Under the pieces are notes generated by a model. That model searched no databases and was not told the origin of the DNA. It saw only the letters and a list, made by a program, of their open reading frames with translations. A DNA stretch of 64,000 bases from Hofstenia miamia (taxonomy: Eukaryota; Xenacoelomorpha; Acoela). Where the stretch lies: NCBI GenBank assembly GCA_004352715.1, contig SCFE01000001.1:5104770-5168769 (forward strand), read 5' to 3'. A program made the position numbers and the translations under genes. Shown here in pieces: positions 20,763 to 32,727 of this stretch. Position 1 is the stretch's first letter. Every line of letters begins with the position of its first letter.

Positions 20763-20859
20763 TGATTAACGAGGGGACGTAATCAAGAGCAGGCTTGCTA
20801 ATCAGCCGCCCGTTGATAAAATTTAACAAATTAACCGACCTGTTGATTACCGCTGATTA
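20763..20859. promoter_or_regulatory. cluster of TGATTA/TAATCA words upstream of the HMG-box gene
   Basis: Five exact TGATTA or TAATCA words lie at 20763-20768, 20780-20785, 20799-20804, 20844-20849 and 20854-20859, plus GGATTA near 20754. The clustering just upstream of the TATA box suggests homeodomain-type binding sites (GATTA core). The stretch is GC-richer than its surroundings. It could alternatively be a small repeat. Confidence 0.4.
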
Positions 20860-21074
20860 CGTGCAGGCAACAATGAAATGACTTGCAACTTTATATTATA
20901 TTTATAAAATGAGTTAAACAACATTTACAAATATAATTATATGCAAAAATGTAGAAATTGAAACTATAATAAAACCAATTTAGTTCAAACATAAATAGAG
21001 AAATTAAAGGAAATAAACCTTAATTATTCTGCCATATATTTAGCGAGGGCATGCAAGCTAATTTTTAAATACTG

Positions 21075-21220
21075 TCAAATTTTTCGCTTTGAATACCGGT
21101 ATCCATATCCGTACAAATGCTTTCTTCTTAAATTGTTCTCTACTTGTATCAAACGTCTGAATTCTTGGACTGAGGCTTGTGCCAGTTCACACCCTTTGAT
21201 AAAATGAATTTGGCATTGTT
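21075..21220 (-). other. short coding-like stretch, unrecognised
   Basis: Minus strand reads KGCELAQASVQEFRRL, then VENNLRRKHLYGYGYRY, before TGA at 21075-21077. Composition is protein-like compared with its surroundings and there are no stops for about 45 codons. I do not recognise the family. It may be an exon or a transposon remnant belonging with the piggyBac-like end at 21463-21724. Confidence 0.3.
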
Positions 21221-21462
21221 TTCATAAAATATGCTATATCGAGAAATCAATTTTGGTTTAATAAACTTCCCTTGATTTGGTTTTACTTTACCTAGATCAT
21301 CTCGGATACAATCTGTTAAATTCCATGTAGCCCGAGAGAAATTTCAAGATTTTACAATAAATTGCATCATATTGCGTATAAAACTTATGAATTAAGAAAT
21401 CGCTGTTCTTGCAGACAGTATATTTATTCTAAAATAGATACATTTTGTTTAAAAGTATGGAT

Positions 21463-21724
21463 TTACAAAAACAAAATATTGTCTAAATCAAATTCCTTAT
21501 CTCGTCTCACATGATTCAGATGAACGTAATTGTACGATTTTGTAGCTCCCATGATTTTCAAAATTGGATAAATTTGGATTCTGTAAGGTATTTTGCAATA
21601 AATATGTGTGAAGCCATCATAAACTGAATTGCTTGTATATTTTTGATAAATTATTTTAGCACCAGTCATTTTGACCGGTGTTGAGTATTCTTGGTCAAAA
21701 AATTTGCGGTAGTTCTAGTGTTAA
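21463..21724 (-). mobile_element. possible piggyBac-like element end with a short ORF
   Basis: Read on the minus strand from 21724, the sequence opens with TTAA then CACTAGAACTACCGC, followed by a palindromic ACCGGTCAAAATGACTGGT that includes the ATG of a 68-codon frame. TTAA next to CACTAGAAC-like ends is typical of piggyBac elements, which duplicate TTAA. The encoded frame (KIIYQKYTSN..., KEFDLDNILFL) does not show piggyBac transposase motifs I can name. I could not find the opposite end. Confidence 0.35.
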
Positions 21725-22654
21725 TCTTTAAATGTATGCTTGCCACAACGCGCTAAACATACTCAGGTGGTCTGAATACCAGAAGGTGAAAAAATATATG
21801 TATTTGGAGTATCATAATAATACTTTTTAGAAGTAACCACTCTTTAAAAATATTGTAACCCTTGCTGAGTAATATGCCCTACATCCAAGGCATCATATAT
21901 GTCACGTTTCAGAAATTCTTCCTACCCCACCACTAATTTGTAATATAAGTATTACCACAACTAATTATTACCAGGATTGCAGTGGTATTTTTTATCATCT
22001 AGAGAGCTCATTATTTTTTATATATTCAACTACTAAAATTCTCGCCCAAATTATATCAATTTACATCAGCACAAAGTGAGAGTTTTCAAAGACGCCCTTT
22101 GCTTGTAGCAGACACAATTTAGATGTTATAAGTATTGCACCAGCCAACAATGCAGGGCTGATTAAATTTGCAGTTTTGAAGTTGATTTTTTCTTGTATTT
22201 CAAATACCAATTAAAACGTTAGGCCTATGTCGAAAATCCGGCCCAACCCCAACTCAAGCCCGGCCTAACCCCACCCAAGTTTAGCCTCAACTAACAGTAT
22301 CCCATTGGGTAGTCACATGAACTATAATATAGCGTAGCAAACAGTGATTTTGAAATTATATATAAATAAATAGACATTATTCATTGATTGATAATTTCAT
22401 CACATGATTCATTTATTCTTTGGAAAAATGAATTACAAAAGTTTAGCTATGAACAGATCAAGAGCTGAATGTGAAACCAACAGCAGTCATTTAGTTCTAT
22501 CATACGTCATATAATCCCAATAAAATATTAGAAAATAAGGAGAAACTTCTTTATGTTATCTTCATTTGCTTCTTCTATATACACAGTTGGAACATACTAA
22601 AGAAGAACTCTTGAACTTAGCACGTGAGGAAGAATTTATGCATATAATTATGTA

Positions 22655-22656
22655 TG

Positions 22657-22697
<41 letters not shown>
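22655..22697. repeat. (AT)n microsatellite
   Basis: TA-rich run broken by single G bases, immediately left of the element starting TAGTGCTG. Confidence 0.9.
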
Positions 22698-23784
22698 TAG
22701 TGCTGTGCGTCCCAATATACCTTAACCTGGATTAACCGGACCGGATATCTTCATAACTTACCGGATTTTAACCGGTTATAGCCGGATCTTTGAAAATCAG
22801 AGTCATATTCAGCTTAAAAAATATGTTCTATTTCTATCCTTCAAAATGAAATTAGTCTATTCCTTTTTCCTATGTGCTAAAATAAAATTGATATATATAT
22901 ATATATATATATATATAGGCTTATTCAATATCATATGGCTGATAATACCTTTATATCAATTCTAAAAAAACTTTACAAGAGATCTCTTTAGGCTGCTTAT
23001 ATCCACATAGAAATGGAAGCTTGTTATGCATTCTTCTCGCAGTGAGAAAAATGCAAAGCTCGTGATTCGGTTGATAAATAATACTCCAGGATTTTATTGA
23101 AAATTATATTGAATAAAACATTCAAAATGTGCACCAATTTTATGGGAAAGATTATCCAATCGATAACATGTATTCTAAGGTTTTTGCCTATATCTATGTA
23201 TCTGTATCTACCTACGCATCTATCTATCTATCTATCTATCTATCTATNNNNNNNNNNNNNNNNNNNNNNNNNNNNNNNNNNNNNNNNNNNNNNNNNNNNN
23301 ATATATATATATATATGGTCTTTGTGGCTTTAAACATGCGATTTTTATAAAGTAAGCATTAATGAAGAAAGGATCGTTATCCAAACCGATGTTGATAGAA
23401 AAGATTGGAATAAGAAATTTAGAACTTTATGAATGATTTTATCTATTTTAAGTATAATCTAACAGCAACAATGCGAATTCGAACATGTTGGAGTTTATGC
23501 ATCATGTTCTTTTAAATTTGATAATGTTTTTCAAATATTACAATTCCAACATTTTTATGGCAAATGTAGATTAGCACTAGAATGGCAAAAAGTAGGAATC
23601 ATTGCACCTTTTGCCACAATTTCTTTGTTTTGTAACACTGCAATCACTGTAATCAATAGATTTTCAAAATCAAATATAAAATTTCTTAACAGTATTTTAA
23701 CCTGATTAACCGGCTCTTGCCGATTAAACGGGTACAGCCGATCGGACCGGTTTAACCGGGTTTAACCTGACCGGATCCAGCACT

Positions 23785-23785
<1 letters not shown>
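22698..23785. mobile_element. hAT-like non-autonomous element rich in CCGG words
   Basis: It starts TAGTGCTGTGCG and ends with CCGGATCCAGCACTA, giving 8-10 bp inverted ends. Both termini are followed inward by repeated AACCGG, CCGGAT and GGTTTAACC words. Flanks are AT-repeat, so the 8-bp duplication (ATATATAT against ACATATAT) is only suggestive. The interior holds an AT microsatellite at 22890-22917, a TATC repeat at 23219-23247 and a 53-N gap at 23248-23300. No transposase is seen. Confidence 0.55.
23219..23317. repeat. (TATC)n / gap / (AT)n
   Basis: TATC tetranucleotide run, then 53 N at 23248-23300, then a TA run. The gap is a collapsed microsatellite inside the CCGG-rich element. Confidence 0.9.

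Positions 23786-23787
<2 letters not shown>

Positions 23788-23820
<33 letters not shown>
23788..23820. repeat. (AT)n microsatellite
   Basis: TA dinucleotide run directly right of the CCGG-rich element. Confidence 0.9.
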
Positions 23821-23824
<4 letters not shown>

Positions 23825-24189
23825 GTGCTCGTAGACTGAAAGCAGCGTAGGAGTAAGCAAATAAACAGTTTGTGCTGTAAACATATCAAAGTTTGACGAG
23901 ATAAGATTTACAATAATGTAAACTTGACTCGAAGAATTGATTGCATTAAATAAACCTACTTATTTGAATGAAAATGTTTCCCACGAGATATCATTGCTTA
24001 AATTAACACGACAATTTCGATTATTAGAATCATATGGACAGTTAGATAGGACACATGTAAATCACCACCGGCAATATTTTTGAAGAACTTTTTCATGAAT
24101 GACTATTCAAACCCTATTTCCACTAGGGATTCTCCAAAATTTGTGATGATTTTCAAAAAAATTTTTTAACCTTTTTAACTCACGACCTA

Positions 24190-24490
24190 ATGCAGCTCTT
24201 TTACTTAATTTTCAAAAACAAATAAATCATTTAAATAAGTAGGAGCATTATTATGAAATGCTTTGAAGATAGGATACATACTATATATTTTATGTGATAG
24301 GAAATCCTTAGACAACCAAATGAAGTTGAATGATTGCAGGACTGATATGGTCCATTGTTTTCAAATCAAAAACAATGCGTACACAGTTATTTTGAATTTT
24401 TTGAAATTGCTTTATTAAAGTATTGTCTATACCAAGAAAGCAGGTATTGTAGTAATCTACAGTTTTTCCGTCTGAATGGGAAGTGAGCAT
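24190..24490 (-). pseudogene. LINE ORF2 C-terminal fragment
   Basis: The minus strand reads TLIKQFQKIQNNCVRIVF, then ISPAIIQLH, a slight gap, and KDFLSHKIYSMYPIFKAFHN, then APTYLNDLF. This is the thumb/C-terminal region of CR1/L2-like ORF2 proteins (L..LQ..Q....R...., and K..HG.AP.YL). The fragment lacks RT motifs A-C and has no definable ends. Confidence 0.6.
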
Positions 24491-26275
24491 TAAATTATCT
24501 CACTTTCACTTTTGATATGAAACTATTTCTGATTTCTTTGTTTCTAATGAACAAAAGTTTGTTTTTTCATGTTTGATTTTGATTAAGCCTTTTTCATATT
24601 TTACAAATCTTTGCTTATAGTTTTGTTTTTTTAATACTAATGTTGAGATAATAGTTTACTTAGGTTCATATTAATTTATATAAATAATGTTATATTTACT
24701 GGCCAGAATTTTTACACACGAATACAAGCTAGCTATTCCTTCCTTAGGGACACTGTTGGGCTCAGGCTCCTAAATACATCCGCCCACATGTTCGTACTTT
24801 CAAGCACTCTTACATCTCTTCAAATATTTCACTAAGTACAAAACTTGGAATCACTTTCTTCAAACATAATTGTGAACATTAATAATTTTGACCTAAAAAT
24901 TGAGCAATAACTAAGAAATTTTTACCTTCTTTTGACCTAATGATAACATTTAAGTGTCATTAGAATAAATACATATTGTTTAAAACATGCTATAAGAAAT
25001 TCTTACATATTAAACAATATTTTATGCGTTTCAACAGAAAAATGAAGATATTTTGCACAACTTTTTTCAAGCTGTGAAAAACTTTGTTCAAGAATTGTAT
25101 AGAGCATTCAGTTAGATATGAATTCAAATTTTGATAAATTTTTTTATAAAGAACCTTATTTTGAGCTAAAAATGACATTTGGATCTAATATAATGTCTTA
25201 GACTTTTTTGATCTTCCAATCATACAAATAATTGCAAATTTGTTTTTCCAGGTTTAAACAAATTTTCCAATTCTTCTTTAGCCAAAAAACAGTTTTACCT
25301 CATTTACATTTACGTGCTCTTGTGGCATAATGTGGCGCTAACAAAGGAATACAATAAAAGAAAAAGAAACTAAGACTATCAACAAACTTTGATTTAATTA
25401 TATTCCTTGCAACAACAGATTTATCCTTTATTATAATTTGTAAAACAATTTTAAGTGCAGTTACGAAATACTGGTTGTTGGAAAATTGTTTGACAAAAAG
25501 AGTAGACGAACTGCTACAGCTAATTTAGTAATGACATTGCGTAAAATTAGGAAATGAAAGGAACGTAAACAATTTTAAAATCAAAAACAGGTACATGCTA
25601 ATTGTTTATCTGTTTTTGCAAATTGATTATAAATAGCTAGTAATGGAATTATTAAGTGATGAATTTAGTTTCAACGGATTTAACTTTTGTGTATCGTCAG
25701 GTTTGATGATTAATGAGAACAGAAAGCTAAACGTCAGAGCACATGGGTAGTACTCAGGGTTCCCCAAATTCAATTAAAGGAATTCTGGTAATGCTGCTCT
25801 CAGCTTTACTAACATTTATCTAATTGTGCAGTCGGTAGCCGGACTACAAAAGTGTGTTCGTAAGTTAGGTGTACGAATATGGATTTTCCACTGTTTGCTT
25901 TCCAACCGATTCAATTGATTAAATAATAAGCTGTCATCAAATAGCTGGACAGCTACCCCTAGGTTAATCTACAGTTTTAGATCCAAGTTCTTACGGTATT
26001 ATAATAAGACTTATTATACATACGAGGTGCCTATGAACCCCACTTTATATTACATGTGTTTAGTGATTGTTAGATTAACTATTAATTGTTGTGACCTAAA
26101 TGATAAACCAATTCAAGTTACTTTCATGCTGACCGCATTGATTGTACACATGTACGCTGTAAGAGTATTATACATCTATTTAAATGTAAGGCTATTTATA
26201 TGTAGGGACAATAACAAGCGAATGCATCCAGCCTGTGAAGAAACCTCCATTATTGCTATTAATGGTAATAACAAG
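24491..26275. other. AT-rich intergenic DNA
   Basis: No supported gene. CAGGGTTCCCCAAATTC at 25756 resembles the left end of a hAT MITE but no matching right end is evident. The open frame at 26027-26356 runs into the MITE at 26276 and is not credible. Confidence 0.5.
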
Positions 26276-26517
26276 CAGGGGCGTACACAGGATTTTCTGA
26301 CGGGGGACATTATCGTCATTGGCCAATGTGGGGGCAAAGGCCGCGAAAAATTTTAAAAATATTGAAAAAATGGCCCCTAAAAATGCATTTCACAATCCTA
26401 GACTTTAAATTTTTCAATTGTTTACGAAAAACTTTTTGATTTATCCAGTAAAAATAAAATTTGGAAACCTGACGGGGGGGACATTCCACCATGTCCCCCC
26501 CCCTGCGTACGCCACTG
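26276..26517. mobile_element. hAT-type MITE, 242 bp
   Basis: Starts CAGGGGCGTACACAGG and ends CCCTGCGTACGCCACTG. Inverted, the end reads CAGTGGCGTACGCAGGG, matching the start apart from a few bases. Flanks ATAACAAG (26268-26275) and ATAACACG (26518-26525) form a 7/8 target duplication. Sub-terminal CTGACGGGGG and GACAT words recur at both ends. Non-coding. Confidence 0.85.
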
Positions 26518-26525
26518 ATAACACG

Positions 26526-28833
26526 AGCAATCAATAATGCTTTAAATTAATTAAAGCACCCAATCGTAGGAGGTTTTGTGAGTCACAACCATGTCCATAC
26601 CAACTTCTTTCCCTTCTTTTTTGCATAGCTCAGCTTCGGGGTTTGGCCCTGTAGATTACTGTCAATCTAATATAGTTTCAATAGTACGTTGATTACAAGA
26701 TAGTTGTGTCAATATATTAAAATACCCTATTTGAAATAGTAACGTCAACGAGGATCGCAGATACGGTGGGATCTTACACGTGATTAATGATTAATGCAAT
26801 TATATGCCATAATTTGGGCATCGCCTCACTTAATACAGCCATATTACCGTCTAGTACAGATTCTACACTCTAATCATTAGTAATACTCAAATAGTTGTAG
26901 GCCCCTATTACTACATAGATTTCACGAAACATGTTGTTGATTTTGAATTAGAACATATAGACATACAATCCTTTGCTAAAGCATATATATTCTAAGCGTC
27001 TAAAACACTGGCTAGCCCTCCCTCTTTTTGGGGCAGAATGACCCTATTCTATTAATATCGTTTAGTTAAAAGATAAATAACTTTCACATCAAATTTAATA
27101 TGCAATTAACAAGAATTCCGATTCACGTTAAATTTAACCTGAATTGGGTTTGAATTTATTTCCACACTCGAGTATTTAAACATGAAGGAATTACGACTTA
27201 CAATTAACCACTGATTGGAGAGATGTTTAACAATGCAAACATTTATTTACCCGCCAAATCAACATCATTATTAGGCGTTATTTTCCATCAAGCAGTTCTT
27301 GCTGTTACCTTTATATAAGAAACGTGGGAGCGGGCATAATTTTAGACTATTTCAGCGGCTGAATCAGTTAGTAGCAGGTAGCAGTAAACCAGACAAGCTC
27401 ATACTGTGTCATGTACTCAACACGCAGCCCTGGTTGAACGCGTTTATGAGCCTGCTATTGCAGAGGGGGCTCATCAATGCTAGACAAAAGCTGTGGAATA
27501 TGGGCCTAAGTTTACTAATGCTTATGGCCAACAAGAAACATAGTTTCTTACTCAGCCTTAATAATGGCTGCATATGGTTAAGTGAGACCTGTAGTTATGA
27601 TATTAAGGTCATGTATCTTAAAACATATTTCTCATTGCAATTTGATCTGAGATAATTAAGTATATAAAATAGATATACGATCATATTTCAGTTTAAAGTT
27701 TGATAGTATTAACTAGTGTTCCTGTTACTATCATAAAGTGTTAAGAAATCGATCAATGACGACTTGTTATTTAGCTTGTTTAAAAATATATTAAAAATTT
27801 TCATTGATTCTTTTAAAGTTTGAATAAATAGTAATGGATCTGCCCCATCCTATATACTTTACGGGCCACTTTTGCACAATCCTAGCAATGTGCCTGTCCT
27901 AGATTAGTTTGAATCGATGAAATAATTTTTCTTATTGCAATTTGAATTGAGCTGAAACGTGTAATTATCTAAAATATGACATGCATTTCAGAGTTATATA
28001 AATATATACTAAATATTTACAAAACTGAATAATGTACTGCACTTTTTTTCAAAATTTTTATTGATTCAGTTTATTGCCTCTCCAGGAAATGATTCTGCCC
28101 CTCCTGATTTTTTATTCTGTCTACGCTACTGGTCTAAAAACAATATACATTCCAGTAACATCAGTTGGGCCCAGAAACTAAGCACAGCTCGCTTTGTAAA
28201 CATGCAACAAACAAGAGTTGAGAGGGTGCTTCAACATCAAAAACTTATTCATCCAAGTCATAGTTGTATCAGCTCCTTGTATTTCGATTTTACCAACATC
28301 TTTCGTAGCAATAGTACTTTAACTTTTAAAACTAAGTTTACAGCCATGTCAAAAACGCGTGTGCACAAAAGTGTGTATATTTGATACCCAAACCTATTTG
28401 AAAAGTGTTTTAGTAAAATATAACAAAGATATATAATAAAGTTAATTGTGTGCACATCCCGGATATTTGAATGCACAAGTCGGATTTTTGATTTTGAGTT
28501 AGACACATAGTATTGGGTTTCTATCATAGATCTATTTTTGCATCGGGTTTCATTCAAAAAAGTTTAGGTATTCCTTCGTACTATCCAAAGATAAAATGCC
28601 AAAAAAGATTACCCCAAAGCGGTAGCAAATTAAGAATTTTAAAGCTTAACGTTTTAAAATGCTAAAAAGTAAGTTAACATACTCTTGCTCCAAGCCCTTC
28701 AATTGAATGCTCAGTTCCGATAATTGTATGCAAAGTTCGAATAATTGCATGCACACTTCGGATATTTGGATGGTAAAAACAGTAGTTTACCTGTTCCAAA
28801 GAGTTCTGATCTAGAAATTGTTGTTAGATAGGC
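26526..28833. other. intergenic DNA, no recognised gene
   Basis: A GC-richer segment at 27290-27600 carries a 118-codon plus-strand frame that I do not recognise; the minus strand there is equally plain. A GCAGCCATTATTAAGGCTGA hairpin-like word occurs in it (minus strand, near 27560). It may be an unclassified repeat. The remaining frames (28061-28384, 28258-28557) overlap each other and lack support. Confidence 0.4.
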
Positions 28834-29163
28834 CAGAGATGGACACTACTACTATTTCAAGAGCTTTTTAGGCACATGTTGGAATTTTTGTAACAGTTTT
28901 CAGCCCGTCAAAATTTATTAATATATTTCAACACATTAATTTTTGGATGTACCACTAAGTCCAATTTGACTACAATCTCTTTCTGACTGAGCAGAAGTTG
29001 CATGGGTGGCATATATTTTCAATGCAACTTTACACAAACTTGAATAGGTGCTTTGATTGAGATTTGAAAATTTTTTTTTCACAAGCTTGTTACAATTCAT
29101 TTTATTCGGCCCGTTTTCTTCCGTAATTTCCTATATCTTGGGCCCGGCCTGTGACCATCTCTG
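28834..29163. mobile_element. hAT-type MITE, 330 bp, perfect 8-bp target duplication
   Basis: Starts CAGAGATGGACAC and ends GTGACCATCTCTG, inverse CAGAGATGGTCAC. It is flanked by AGATAGGC at 28826-28833 and 29164-29171, an exact 8-bp duplication. GGGCCCGGCC lies just inside the right end. Non-coding. Confidence 0.9.
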
Positions 29164-29396
29164 AGATAGGCCTAATTTCTAATTTTGACAAAGACTTTTC
29201 AGAATAAATTATGAATTTTTTAACTAATTGAGATATATGATCTTTGATTGTTAATTACCAGCAGTTTCCTTGTATTCACAAAAACTTTGATTAATGATGA
29301 TGATGAGGATGGTCATAGATATTTGGCAACAAGAAAAACACGAAAACGCGCGCCAAACGACTGGACTCCTCGTCTTCTACCAGGAGCTCACTGCCC

Positions 29397-30125
29397 TGTG
29401 CAATCTGCGTGAAGAAGACGGACGGACACTGGATCCAATGTGAGAGTTGTCATTCCTGGTCACACGCCGAATGCACTAAGCTGCTACTGAAGATCTTCAA
29501 CTACCTCGACAAAATGCTGAACATGCTATTTCTGTGTGACACTTGTCTTCCTTCAGCACCTAGCAAGCTAAGTGATTCATCCTCTGAAACATTATGCAAA
29601 ATTGGTACCGATGTTGAGGAGTTGGAACAAGCTGTCCAGGAACTGAGAACGAAACCTTTTCAAGTAGCACCATAAAAAATGGATTCGAAAATGAGTGACC
29701 AGTCCAATTGCGGAATTCGCCTTCAAAATCTATCTGAAGCTAAAGAAAGCAGCCATGCGGAATGAATGAAATCTGAAAAAGCCTCTGTAAGCAAAATTCT
29801 CACTTACATTGCTGAAGATGTTCAGTGCGCAGATATTTTTCAGATCGGGAAATATAACCCTTCGGCAAAGAGGCCACAAACTTTGATTGTCCGGCAAAAC
29901 AACCCTTGGATGATTCGCAAATGTCTGGTGAGTCGTACTGGTGAAGTCGTATAGAATGAAGCACTACGAAGAGCACAATGTTTACGTTTCCAAAGAACCG
30001 ACAGCCGAGAAAAGAGAGGAGAAGAAAAGAAGTCTGATAAATTGTGCCAAGTTACTTGAATCCAGCGCTGATTGCAGCACCCTGAGGTTGATCAACTTCA
30101 AACTTCATGTAAATGGTAAGGAGTA
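29397..30125 (+). pseudogene. LINE C ORF1: PHD finger plus nucleic-acid-binding region
   Basis: The first part reads CAIC, then TDGHWIQCESCHSWSHAEC, and after about 20 residues FLCDTC, a PHD finger with C4-H-C3 spacing. A short acidic, coiled-coil-like segment follows to a stop at 29675. The next block, after frame changes, reads GIRLQNLSEAKES, FQIGKYNPSAKRPQTLIVR, NPWMIRK, and VYVSKEPTAEKREEKKRSL, matching the second half of CR1-type ORF1 proteins. Breaks at 29675, 29764 and 29953 disable it. Confidence 0.75.
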
Positions 30126-30189
30126 GACAGACAATTGACTACCTGAGAAACTTAATCTCTTATTACTAAATGCCGTCCAGCTACTTCAT

Positions 30190-30770
30190 ACTGAAATGAT
30201 GTGTTACCACGTCAGTATTGGTTGTCTTACGGAAACTTGGTTTTCAGAGCAGGTTGATGATTTGTACATTAGCATGCCTCTGTATTGGGTTCTGCGGCAT
30301 GATTGCAACAGTAGAAATTCCGATAAATGTAGCGGGGGGAGGAGTCGCTATTTTTTACCTCCCCAATGTAGTATTCACAATTCTGACGCCGTCAAACTGG
30401 GAAGATTTTGAAATTCTCTGGACCAGGCTTACTCTGTAAACTGGCGACACTCTTCTTTGCGTTGCTTACTTTCCTCCATGTGCGACCTATAAAGCAACAC
30501 TAGCTGACCATATTTCTGCATCAATCGAATCACTTTTGAAATATCACGAGTATAGATGCTATATTGTGTGTGGCGACTTCAACGATTTTGATGTTCACAA
30601 CTTGACCATCACCAATGGTCTGTTTGTTGTTAACACTGATGCTACATGTAACAGTTCCATTCTCGACTATATCCTCTGCTCCAAAAGAAGGTTTTTTTCT
30701 CTGAGACTTACACATTCACTAGTGCTGTGTGCTCTGATCACTTAGTGGTGTTATTGACGAAAGAGTTCCA
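30190..30770 (+). pseudogene. LINE C APE-type endonuclease
   Basis: Blocks in order: GCLTETWFS (TE-W), GGGVAIFY, LLCVAYFPP, CYIVCGDFND (catalytic GDFN), SILDYILCS, and CSDHLVVLL (SDH). These are the conserved motifs of the LINE apurinic-type endonuclease. Catalytic residues look intact, but frame changes near 30330, 30440 and 30725 break the protein. Confidence 0.8.
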
Positions 30771-30999
30771 AGTTCCCAGCAGATGGGTGAAGCAGTTTCA
30801 CAATCACCATGATAAATATCATTGCAAAGTTGCAAAAATGCTCGCTTTTACTAACTTTGATGACTTCATGTTTAATGAGAATGCTGACGATGCTGCCAAC
30901 AATCTGAATGAATATTTGGTGCATATTTGCCAAATTGGCTGCCCGCTCCGCACTGTAACCCTGCATGATAACGACCCGCCCTATATGACCCTGGTTATC

Positions 31000-32575
31000 C
31001 AGCTCTTGTTAAAGCGCAAAAACAAACTCTTGTGCAAAAAGCGCTATGTGGAAGCTGCTGAAATTAATGCTGATATCTGTAAACACATTTGGTGCAATTT
31101 TAATCGCGGTTGGAGAGGAACAAAGAAATGGTGGTCACTGGTCAACAAGGTTACTGGTAACACTACACATTGTTCATCCATTGAGTTGGATGCTGATGAG
31201 CTTAATAATTAATACAACAAAATTAGTACTGCTGATAACAAACCAGAATGTCAAATCATTATTATGAATAGCTCTGATGACCCTCCACAACTTTCTGTTA
31301 TTCTGGTCTTCAACTATCTCCAGAAACTAAGATAGAGTAGTCCCGGTCCTGATGGCATCCCTGCCTGGCTATTCAAAGATAACCCCATGTACTTGCTAAA
31401 CCGGTCTGCCATATATTTAATTTATCTCTGAAATCTGGCGTTTTCCCAGTGTCAATCACCTCCAGCCTGGCAAGGATTTTTAAACGAATTGTTATCAATG
31501 TATTCATCACCAAGGAGTATAATCAAAATCTTAGCTGGAACCAGTTCTGCTTCAGACATGGGATGTCCACTACGCACGCACTTATTGCTATCTTGAATGA
31601 GATTTTTATTTACTGCAAATATTTTGACTATGTTAAGCTGATCACCCTGGATATAAGCAAGGCCTTCGACATGGTGTACCATTCTGAAGCTATTAATGGA
31701 CTTCTGGCAGTTGTGCTGAATATAAATTCCTATGTTTTCAAATGGATCAATAATTTCCTTTGAGGTAGGAGACACTACCTCATTTTGGACAGTGGCACAT
31801 CAGAAGTTAAATTCACGAACGTTGGAGTTCCTCAGGGTAGTACGAGTGGCCCTACACTGCTACCCATGACATATTATGCAAAGCACCCGCCTATATTCCT
31901 TTTTTGCTTGTTATTTTCACTGATGAAAATCCGCTGATTATACCTGGCAAACAATATGATGGTGATAAAAGCTGTGACATTATATGTTATCTTGATGATA
32001 GATTCCGCAGTAAAAAATCTGTATTTTAATGCTGACAAGACGAATGAGATGATTATTTGTTACACTTTCTATTCTCCCCCAAGTTGAGTATGCGTCAAAA
32101 TCCTTGGCATTTTGATTGACGATAACTTATCATTTCAGCCCTATATCAAAGTGACAGTTAAGAAAGCCACATCCAAATTATATTTATTGCTTAAGCTAAA
32201 CAAATGGGCTACACTATGACTGAACTCGAATTCCTCTATAACAGTCTAGTTAACAGCATCTTGACTTACGGTTCAGTTGTTTGGGGAGGCACAGCGAAAT
32301 TCCTACTCAACAAAATCGACACTGTTTATCAACATGCGGTTAGACTGGGAATCATAAGAAAATTTATACTGATCGCCCAGCGTGTTGAAATTGAAGATAT
32401 GAAACTTTTCAAGAGTATCAATGAAATGAGAGAACACCCCTTGAAGAAGTATATTCCGACACGGCCAGAGTATGCAGGGAATATTCTCCACCCAAGACTT
32501 CCTGGTGTTGATCAGACTAACCAGTTCTCTTCAACTATCAATCTTTCCTCATCATCTTCTCAGGTGGAACCTTAA
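31000..32575 (+). pseudogene. LINE C reverse transcriptase
   Basis: Landmarks are SPGPDGIPAWLFKD at 31341-31382, ARIFKRIVIN, WNQFCFRHGMSTTHAL, LITLDISKAFD (motif A, near 31640-31670), VGVPQGSTSGP (motif B, 31821-31853), CYLDD (motif C position, near 31986), then VKILGILIDDNLSFQPYI and the C-terminal YNSLVNSILTYGSVVWGG. Motif C reads YLDD rather than the usual YADD of CR1 elements. Several frameshifts and stops make it inactive. Confidence 0.8.
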
Positions 32576-32640
32576 TTTATAAGACATCACTTACACTTGT
32601 AAATATTTTAGAATGTGAATGTATATTTGTAATAATAAAA

Positions 32641-32727
32641 GTTTGTTGTTGTTGTTATTGTTGTTGTTGTTGTTGTTGTTGCTGTTGTTGTGTTGTTGTT
32701 GTTGTTGTTTTGTTGTTGTTGTTGTTC
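32641..32727. repeat. (TTG)n microsatellite at the LINE C 3' end
   Basis: TTG trinucleotide run with single interruptions, directly after AATAATAAAAG. It is the 3' tail of the LINE. Confidence 0.95.
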
